A DNA stretch of 33,602 bases from an uncultured Lachnospiraceae bacterium (lineage in GTDB: Bacteria; Bacillota; Clostridia; Lachnospirales; Lachnospiraceae), in NCBI GenBank assembly GCA_947630595.1, contig CANRIG010000032.1:1-33602 (forward strand), given 5' to 3'. Each line of letters starts with the position of its first letter. Within the stretch, counting starts at the first letter, position 1. Made by a program: the position numbers and the translations under genes. Shown piece by piece: positions 24,837-33,602 of this stretch. The notes under the pieces were generated by a model. That model did no database searches and had not been told where the DNA came from. It saw nothing but the letters and a program-made list of their open reading frames with translations.

Positions 24837-25769
24837 TCACACGGTAATCTGCTCTTTAATCTTTGCAAATACGCCGCCCTTGATGCCCCGTATCTTCTGT
24901 ATCTCCTCAATGGCGGAAAACGCGCCGTGCTCCTCGCGGTAGGCGATCACAGCCTCCGCCTTTGCCTCGCCGATGCCCGGCAGGGTCATCAGTTCTTCCT
25001 TGGTGGCGCGGTTCAGGTTGATCTTTCCGGGCGCTGCGTCCGATGCGGCCTCCGTCCGCGTCTGCCCGGGCATCGTCTCCGCCCACAGCGGCCCCGGCGG
25101 GGCCATGCTCTCCGGCGGCAACATACCTGCCGTTTCCTCCGCCTGCTCCCGCAGCCGTTTTGTCTCCGCGCGGCTGTAAACGTAAAGCCGCTGCCCGTCG
25201 GCCAGGACCTGGGCCTGGTTGAGCCATTCCCGGTCCGCTTCCTCCATGAATCCCCCGGCCAGTTCCAGCGCCTCGAATACCCGCATCCCATCGCCGAGCG
25301 GGTAAACGCCGGGATGCGCCACCGCCCCGCACACATACACGTAGCCGGCGGATTCCTCTGCACCTGCTGCCGTTACATCATTTCCGACAGTTCTTCCTGC
25401 ACCTGCTGCAATTACATCATTTCCGGCAGTTCTTCCTGCCTCTGCTACAGTTACATCTTTTCCGACAGAATTTCCTGCTTCTGCTGCAGTTACATCATTT
25501 CCAGCTGAGTTTCCTGCACCTGCTGCAGCTGCATCATTTCCGGCAGTTCTGCCTGCTTCTACTGCAGTCATTCTGTTCCCGACATCTCCGTCCGTTCTGT
25601 CCGCAGACCAGCCGTCCATACCGGTCACAGCAGCACCCGCATCCTCCGCCAACTCTCCGCTCTCCCCGGCAGGCGAAAAATACGCCTCCCGCTGGCCGGA
25701 ACAGCCGCACAGAACAAGCAGCAGCACAAACAACAGGGCCATCATGCTTCCCTGATTTTGATTTCGCAT
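24837..25769 (-). CDS. comEA: ComEA-like lipoprotein: SLBB plus helix-hairpin-helix, with repeat insertion
   Basis: A 310-residue exported DNA-binding protein. The signal peptide MALLFVLLLVL ends at lipobox LCGC, so it is likely a lipoprotein; ATG codons at positions 9-10, with AGGGA upstream, are possible alternative starts. Residues 64-141 are six 13-residue repeats of the GNDVTAAEAGRTA type. An SLBB beta-grasp follows (YVYVCGAVAHPGVYPLGDG at about 143-200). The C-terminal ComEA HhH pair is KINLNRATKEELMTLPGIGE and IEEIQKIRGIKGG. ComEA binds incoming double-stranded DNA outside the membrane for delivery to ComEC. The repeat acts as a long flexible tether between the lipid anchor and the folded part. 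comEC lies three genes downstream on the same strand. Confidence 0.92.
   Translation of the reverse strand: MRNQNQGSMMALLFVLLLVLCGCSGQREAYFSPAGESGELAEDAGAAVTGMDGWSADRTDGDVGNRMTAVEAGRTAGNDAAAAGAGNSAGNDVTAAEAGNSVGKDVTVAEAGRTAGNDVIAAGAGRTVGNDVTAAGAEESAGYVYVCGAVAHPGVYPLGDGMRVFEALELAGGFMEEADREWLNQAQVLADGQRLYVYSRAETKRLREQAEETAGMLPPESMAPPGPLWAETMPGQTRTEAASDAAPGKINLNRATKEELMTLPGIGEAKAEAVIAYREEHGAFSAIEEIQKIRGIKGGVFAKIKEQITV
25347..25580 (-). repeat. In-frame 39-bp x 6 array inside comEA
   Basis: Six units of exactly 39 bp, total 234 bp, encode residues 64-141. Units read GNRMTAVEAGRTA, GNDAAAAGAGNSA, GNDVTAAEAGNSV, GKDVTVAEAGRTA, GNDVIAAGAGRTV and GNDVTAAGAEESA. Units 2-5 are the most alike, with decay at both ends. 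This is the best conserved coding array in the window. Confidence 0.93.
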
Positions 25770-25813
25770 ATCGTTCCCGCAGCGCAGGCTGCCAGTTCCC
25801 CTTATATACTCTT

Positions 25814-25842
25814 ATTTTAACGAAAAAGTAAAGATTTTGCAA
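25814..25842 (-). promoter_or_regulatory. Promoter of comEA and downstream operon
   Basis: On the minus strand TTGCAA (25842-25837), a 17-bp spacer and TAAAAT (25819-25814) lie about 45 bp before the comEA start. Because later genes follow with short gaps, this promoter may serve comEA, the two-component pair, the GerM-like gene and comEC. Confidence 0.65.
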
Positions 25843-25850
25843 TACATTTT

Positions 25851-27989
<2,139 letters not shown>

Positions 27990-28038
27990 GATTATCCTCC
28001 CTACAGGCCTCTGCGGCCGCTTATTTTCTGCACCTTTG

Positions 28039-28067
28039 ATTATAGGGGCAATCTTTGTCCGCGTCAA
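28039..28067 (-). promoter_or_regulatory. glgX promoter
   Basis: On the minus strand TTGACG (28067-28062), a 17-bp spacer and TATAAT (28044-28039) form a near-consensus sigma-A promoter 50 bp before the TTG start of glgX. This supports the start choice, because the longer open frame would begin upstream of the -35 box. Confidence 0.8.
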
Positions 28068-28123
28068 ATATATTTCGCTTTTTTGCGCTTACTGTCTGAC
28101 AATACGGCCCGTTCCCGCTTTTC

Positions 28124-28552
28124 CTACCACTTGAAAATCACGATGCCCGCGATCGCGACCAGCATCCCGAGTACCTTCCGCCATTCCAGCGGCTGTTTTT
28201 CCACCCCGAATATGCCCATCAATTCAATGACGTAGGCGACGATCAGCTGGGCGATGACGATCAGCATCGCCGCCCGCGCCGGCCCCAGCGAGTCCATGGC
28301 CCGGATTACCGTGACCGTGATGAACGCGCCGATCACGCCGGAGAGCAGCATGTATTTGTGCTCCACCTCCGTCAGCGACATCAGGCTGGTGCGGTCGGAA
28401 AACAGCCACACCGCCAGGCACACCAGCAGCGCCGTAAACTGCACAAACGCCGAGGACACCCAGAGGCTTGTCTGCTTGGTCACCTCCGTGTTGAATACGC
28501 CCTGCACACTCATCAGCGCGCCGGACAGCAAGGCAATAAAAATTCCCCACAT
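28124..28552 (-). CDS. YdcZ/DUF606-family small DMT membrane protein
   Basis: A 142-residue inner-membrane protein of the DMT superfamily, DUF606 (YdcZ) type, with four to five hydrophobic helices: WGIFIALLSGALMSVQGVFN, AFVQFTALLVCLAVWLF, YMLLSGVIGAFITVTVIRAM, AAMLIVIAQLIVAYVIELMG and VLGMLVAIAGIVIF. The first helix with GVFN, and LEWRKVLGMLVAIAG at the C-terminus, are typical. Family proteins are thought to be small exporters or importers that work as dimers; the substrate is unknown. AAAGGAG precedes the ATG. Upstream, a TATACT box and the inverted repeat CTGTG-TAAT-CACAG (28620-28633) may control it. It is divergent from the sulfotransferase operon. Confidence 0.85.
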   Translation of the reverse strand: MWGIFIALLSGALMSVQGVFNTEVTKQTSLWVSSAFVQFTALLVCLAVWLFSDRTSLMSLTEVEHKYMLLSGVIGAFITVTVIRAMDSLGPARAAMLIVIAQLIVAYVIELMGIFGVEKQPLEWRKVLGMLVAIAGIVIFKW

Positions 28553-28691
28553 AAACTATTCTCCTTTGCTTTTTCATGGCGGGCTGCCGTCTGACCTTTG
28601 TCCGCCGGGATCGATTTTCCTGTGTAATCACAGTAAGTATATGCGATTCCGGCCGTTTCTATTTATTTTTTCTGATCTTCCCATAATTCCA

Positions 28692-28721
28692 TTGCATTTT
28701 TCCTGTATAGTCCTGTATAAT
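28692..28721 (+). promoter_or_regulatory. Promoter of the sulfation/PAPS operon
   Basis: TTGCAT (28692-28697), an 18-bp spacer and a perfect TATAAT (28716-28721) lie 53 bp before the sulfotransferase start. The leader contains no evident T-box, riboswitch or SAM-box. The ribosome site is GAGGAAA at 28765-28771. Confidence 0.75.
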
Positions 28722-28774
28722 AAGCGTCAGGCACTGCACTGACCAAAAATAAAATGGATGAATGAGGAAAATTT

Positions 28775-30025
28775 ATGGCAACGATCTATTTACACATTGG
28801 TCTTCCAAAGACCGGCACGAGCTCGATTCAGTATTTTATGTGGGCGCCGGAGAACCGGGCCCTGCTCGAACAGCACGGCATCTGCTACCCAGAGATGGGA
28901 TTCCGCTACCGGATGGTAAGCAAATACCGCAACGCGCATTTTCTGCTGCGCACGCCGGGGAGCATGGACGAGTCCGACAAACACTATAAAGATTATGAGA
29001 CCGGACTTGACAAAGTGTCCGAACTGGCTGCAAAATATGATAAGATTCTGCTTTTCGACGAGGCGATCTGGGCCGGCAGCCTCAACCGCGACAATTTCTG
29101 GCCTCGGTTAAAGAACGACCTTGACGAACGCGGGCTGGACATCCGCATTATCGTGTATTTCCGCCGGCAGGATCAGTGGGTGGAATCGCTCTACGCCCAG
29201 AAAATAAAATCGGGCATGACCTGCAAGTCTTTCTCCGATTATCTGCAGCAGATGCGGGAGGTGCATTATCCGGTCGATTTCTGCGCTTACCTCGACATGC
29301 TGTCCGATATCTTCGGAAAAGAGGCGCTGGTGCCGCGGGTATTTGAGCGCGGACAGTTTCGCGGCCCGGAGGGCACGATCCATTCGGACTTCCTGGATAT
29401 CCTCGGGCTTACCATGGCCGACGGCTTCACGATCTCGGACGAAGTCCGCAACGCGCGCTACGACGGCAATTACCTGGAATTTCGCCGGCTGCTGACCCAG
29501 CTGCCGGAATATCAGCGCAATTACTCCGACATGGCGCCTCACATCAAGGCGGTGCAGCACGAAAACATCTGGGACTACGATTACCGCAGCTACACTTACT
29601 TCAGCCACGGAGAGCGGGACGCTTTCTTCGGACCGCTGGAGGAATCCAACCGCCGCTTGGCGAAGACGTACCTGGACCGCCCCGACGGCGTGCTCTTCCG
29701 CGAAGGCCCCAGGGAGCTGCAGCCGTTTGTCGTCAAAGACAGCGAGCTGCTGCGGGATACCATCCTCATTTACGGCAGGGCGTACTATGCGATGATGGAG
29801 CAGCACAATGCACTCGCGAAGCAGCAGGAGACGCTTGCCAGGCGGTATGATACGCTCGCCAAACGGTACGATACGCTCTCAGACCGGTACAAGACGCTGG
29901 CGCGGGATCACAAGGCGCTGACAAAGGACCATCAGGCGCTTGTCCGGCAGTTCCAGTCGCTCAGCAAGTACTCGCCGCTGTACCGCCTGAAAAATCTTGT
30001 CAAACGATTACTCGGACGCAAATAG
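28775..30025 (+). CDS. Sulfotransferase-like protein with C-terminal heptad repeats
   Basis: A 416-residue soluble protein with PAPS-dependent sulfotransferase features. The 5'-phosphosulfate-binding loop [13 protein letters not shown] is at residues 7-19. A 3'-phosphate-binding region [20 protein letters not shown] follows near 130-150. After the catalytic fold, residues 347-395 are seven exact heptads ([21 protein letters not shown] and so on) that form a coiled coil. The protein ends in a basic amphipathic helix [14 protein letters not shown], which could tether it to the membrane or to a glycan-synthesis complex. There is no signal peptide. It is the first gene of an operon whose next two genes make PAPS, the sulfate donor for this class, and that is strong support for the role. 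The acceptor (polysaccharide, lipid or other) cannot be told. Confidence 0.85.
   Translation: MATIYLHIGLPKTGTSSIQYFMWAPENRALLEQHGICYPEMGFRYRMVSKYRNAHFLLRTPGSMDESDKHYKDYETGLDKVSELAAKYDKILLFDEAIWAGSLNRDNFWPRLKNDLDERGLDIRIIVYFRRQDQWVESLYAQKIKSGMTCKSFSDYLQQMREVHYPVDFCAYLDMLSDIFGKEALVPRVFERGQFRGPEGTIHSDFLDILGLTMADGFTISDEVRNARYDGNYLEFRRLLTQLPEYQRNYSDMAPHIKAVQHENIWDYDYRSYTYFSHGERDAFFGPLEESNRRLAKTYLDRPDGVLFREGPRELQPFVVKDSELLRDTILIYGRAYYAMMEQHNALAKQQETLARRYDTLAKRYDTLSDRYKTLARDHKALTKDHQALVRQFQSLSKYSPLYRLKNLVKRLLGRK
29813..29959 (+). repeat. 21-bp x 7 coding array (coiled-coil heptads)
   Basis: Seven units of exactly 21 bp encode [42 protein letters not shown] and LVRQFQS. Heptads with leucine at one core position and tyrosine, histidine or phenylalanine at another predict a parallel coiled coil. 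Unlike the other coding arrays, this one has an obvious structural role. Confidence 0.85.
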
Positions 30026-30062
30026 CGCCGAACCATACCATGAAATCAGGAGAGTATTCTTT

Positions 30063-30965
30063 ATGGACAATATGTCACATCTTGATAAACTGGAAGCGGA
30101 AGCCATTTACATCATGCGCGAGGTGGCCGCGGAATGCGAAAAGCCGGTGATGCTGTACTCGATCGGCAAGGACTCGTCCGTGATGCTGCATCTGGCGCTG
30201 AAAGCCTTTTATCCGGAAAAGCCTCCGTTTCCCTTTCTCCACGTAAACACGACCTGGAAATTCCGGGAGATGATCGCTTTCCGCGACCGCACCGCGAAGA
30301 AATATGGCATCGAAATGCTGGAATACATCAATCAGGACGGCCTCGACCGCGGCATCAATCCCTTCGATCACGGCTCCGCCTACACCGACATCATGAAGAC
30401 GCAGGCCCTCAAGCAGGCGCTCGACAAATACGGCTTCACCGCTGCCTTCGGCGGCGGCCGCCGCGACGAGGAAAAATCCAGGGCCAAGGAGCGGATTTTC
30501 TCCTTCCGCAATTCCAGCCACGCCTGGGATCCAAAAAACCAGCGGCCGGAAATGTGGAAGCTCTACAACACCCGCATCCATCCCGGCGAGGAAATGCGCG
30601 TCTTCCCGATCTCCAACTGGACGGAGACCGACATCTGGCAGTACATCCAGCGGGAAAACATCGAAATCGTCCCGCTGTATTTCGCCAAGGAACGCCCGTT
30701 TGTGCGCCGCGACGGCAATATCATCATGATCGACGACGACCGCATGCGGCTGCGGGAGGGCGAGGTCGTGGAACACGGCAAAATCCGGTTCCGCACGCTC
30801 GGCTGCTACCCCCTGACCGGAGGCATCGAGAGCGAGGCCGATACGCTCGACGCCATTGTAGCGGAAACGCTGAGCGCCGTTTCCTCCGAGCGCACCAGCC
30901 GCGTCATCGACAAGGACGGCGGTTCGGCCAGCATGGAAAAGAGAAAGAGAGAGGGGTATTTTTAG
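30063..30965 (+). CDS. cysD: Sulfate adenylyltransferase small subunit CysD
   Basis: CysD with CysN forms ATP sulfurylase, which makes adenosine 5'-phosphosulfate (APS) from ATP and sulfate. The 300-residue protein carries the PP-loop [20 protein letters not shown], then [38 protein letters not shown] and [14 protein letters not shown], all typical of the PAPS-reductase-like adenylyltransferase fold. The ATG at 30063 is chosen for AGGAGAG nine bases upstream; an in-frame opening to the left overlaps the sulfotransferase gene and has no site. It follows the sulfotransferase by 37 bp and precedes cysNC by one base. Confidence 0.96.
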   Translation: MDNMSHLDKLEAEAIYIMREVAAECEKPVMLYSIGKDSSVMLHLALKAFYPEKPPFPFLHVNTTWKFREMIAFRDRTAKKYGIEMLEYINQDGLDRGINPFDHGSAYTDIMKTQALKQALDKYGFTAAFGGGRRDEEKSRAKERIFSFRNSSHAWDPKNQRPEMWKLYNTRIHPGEEMRVFPISNWTETDIWQYIQRENIEIVPLYFAKERPFVRRDGNIIMIDDDRMRLREGEVVEHGKIRFRTLGCYPLTGGIESEADTLDAIVAETLSAVSSERTSRVIDKDGGSASMEKRKREGYF

Positions 30966-30966
30966 G

Positions 30967-32805
<1,839 letters not shown>

Positions 32806-32867
32806 GTAGTTGAAGGGCTGAAAGGCGGAGGGACTGGATATAATGTAAAATGCAGATGTGATAATAA

Positions 32868-32912
32868 ATAACAGGCACTGGTTCTTTATGAGCGGGGCCT
32901 GTTATGTTTTTC
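32868..32912 (+). terminator. Intrinsic terminator of the sulfation operon
   Basis: ATAACAGGC (32868-32876) pairs perfectly with GCCTGTTAT (32897-32905), a 9-bp stem, followed by GTTTTTCTT. It ends the sulfotransferase-cysD-cysNC transcript and separates it from the AT-rich tail. Confidence 0.85.
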
Positions 32913-33012
32913 TTAATCTTGTCATTCTAAAATAGAATGCATTTCTGAATTAGATATCAGAAACTTTTAAAATTCATTTTATTTCATAACAATCTAAATG
33001 TTTTAAATATGA
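32913..33012. other. AT-rich spacer with a perfect small hairpin
   Basis: No gene is visible. CATTCTA-AAA-TAGAATG (32923-32939) is a perfect 7-bp inverted repeat just beyond the terminator. Base composition drops sharply compared with the operon to the left, suggesting the edge of an acquired or decaying segment. Confidence 0.5.
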
Positions 33013-33240
33013 AAAATCGGTGATTTTCTCCATTTCCTAGTGTTGGTTCTTCTCCAAAGGTTGGTGATTCTTCTCAATTTCTTGGTGTTTCACCAACTTT
33101 CAGAGAAGATCTTCTCTGTTCTGTGGGGATGCACAAAAGCTTCTCTGGTTCCTGGTGTTTCTTTGACGTTCCCCACGTTTTATAGAAGATCTCCTTTGTT
33201 TTTTGGTGTTTTCCGTCTGTTGGCGATCTTGCTGGCCATA
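33013..33240. repeat. Degenerate TTGGTG-TTCTTCTC repeat region with palindromes
   Basis: Units built on TTGGTGATTCTTCTCAATTTC (21 bp, clearest at 33019-33081) recur with drifting length toward 33240. TTGGTG-TTT-CACCAA (33082-33096) and an 18-bp perfect palindrome CAGAGAAGATCTTCTCTG (33101-33118) lie within it, and AGAAGATCT returns near 33185 and 33308. The plus-strand frame that joins the transposase fragment stays open throughout. The left part (CTAGTGTTGGTTCTTC) loosely recalls ISL3-type terminal repeats, but I cannot confirm that. Confidence 0.5.
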
Positions 33241-33300
33241 ATTGCTCTCTTCTGTTATGATTCTTTTTGCCACTACCAAAATCCTAAAGGAGGAAACAAT

Positions 33301-33602
33301 TATGACCAAGAAGATCTCCAACAAATAAATGACAACGTCTCCGATGTCCGGCACTCCCTCTCACAGCCCCTCAGGGAGGCTTACAGCGCGCTCCAGGATT
33401 TCCATGAAATCCTGTCCATGTCCGTCTATTCCCTTAAGCGCGACGCCCTTACCGAATGGCTCCGTACTTATTCCAAGTCTGACCATGACGGGATCCGACG
33501 CTGTGCAGGCACGATCCGACACCATCGTTCCTATATCCAGAACAGCTGGAAATACGATCGGTCCAACGGCCCCTGCGAAGGCCTCAACAACCGCATCAAA
33601 GT
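33301..33602 (+). pseudogene. ISL3-type transposase, C-terminal fragment (runs off window)
   Basis: The frame starting at 33301 encodes the C-terminal part of an ISL3-family DDE transposase: LREAYSALQDFHEILS, then DALTEWLRTY, and YDRSNGPCEGLNNRIK, which contains the conserved glutamate of the family (EGLNN). The roughly 300 upstream residues of such enzymes, with zinc finger, HTH and first two catalytic aspartates, are missing. In their place lies the degenerate repeat region. A very good ribosome site (AAAGGAGG at about 33286-33293) drives an ATG at 33302, but that frame stops after eight codons (MTKKISNK) and is offset by one base from the transposase frame. I therefore call it a 5'-truncated remnant. 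The right end is cut by the window. Confidence 0.7.

Noticed and set aside
33100-33354. Minus-strand 84-codon frame in the AT-rich tail
   Set aside because: It covers the palindromes and repeat region and has no family features; it is antisense to the transposase fragment.

Overview
The window looks like a chromosomal stretch of a GC-moderate, spore-forming Clostridia, most likely Lachnospiraceae. The evidence is a GerM-type lipoprotein, the dgt-dnaG-rpoD-trmK-nif3 gene order, a TGS/uridine-kinase fusion, a bacterial RNase P RNA and an OmpR/WalRK-like two-component pair. No tRNA, rRNA or CRISPR array was seen.

Layout. (1) 1-4312: an AT-rich accessory segment with degenerate short tandem repeats and three consecutive serine recombinases. 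(2) 4343-7881, plus strand: a tightly coupled MoxR ATPase / DUF58 / membrane-protein operon. (3) 7937-10692: a small accessory patch with a HipA-like kinase preceded by a 44-codon ORF, a short plus-strand ORF, and a secreted HExxH protein. (4) 10796-28552, minus strand: the conserved core, read right to left as YdcZ-like transporter, GlgX, ComEA-like lipoprotein, response regulator, histidine kinase, GerM-like lipoprotein, ComEC, dGTPase, DnaG, RpoD, TrmK, Nif3-like, TGS-nucleoside kinase, ArsC/Spx-like protein, and rnpB with its own promoter. (5) 28692-32912, plus strand: a promoter-to-terminator operon of a sulfotransferase-like protein, CysD and a CysN-CysC fusion. These make PAPS and probably consume it in a sulfation reaction. 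(6) 32913-33602: an AT-rich tail with palindromes and degenerate repeats, then the 3' part of an ISL3-type transposase that runs off the window.

The most unusual signal runs across the whole window. Imperfect short tandem repeats with a strict period recur between genes (14 bp x 11, 71 bp x 2, about 22 bp x 6, about 14 bp x 3) and also in frame inside otherwise conserved proteins: DUF58 (30 bp x 5), TrmK (39 bp x 5), ComEC (33 bp x 3), ComEA (39 bp x 6) and the sulfotransferase tail (21 bp x 7). Inside genes the period is always a multiple of three, and the first four arrays fall in linkers or loops. This suggests a genome-wide repeat-expansion process tolerated only where the frame survives. 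The other points of interest are the sulfation operon, the HipA-like kinase with its leader ORF, and the recombinase trio with palindromes upstream.
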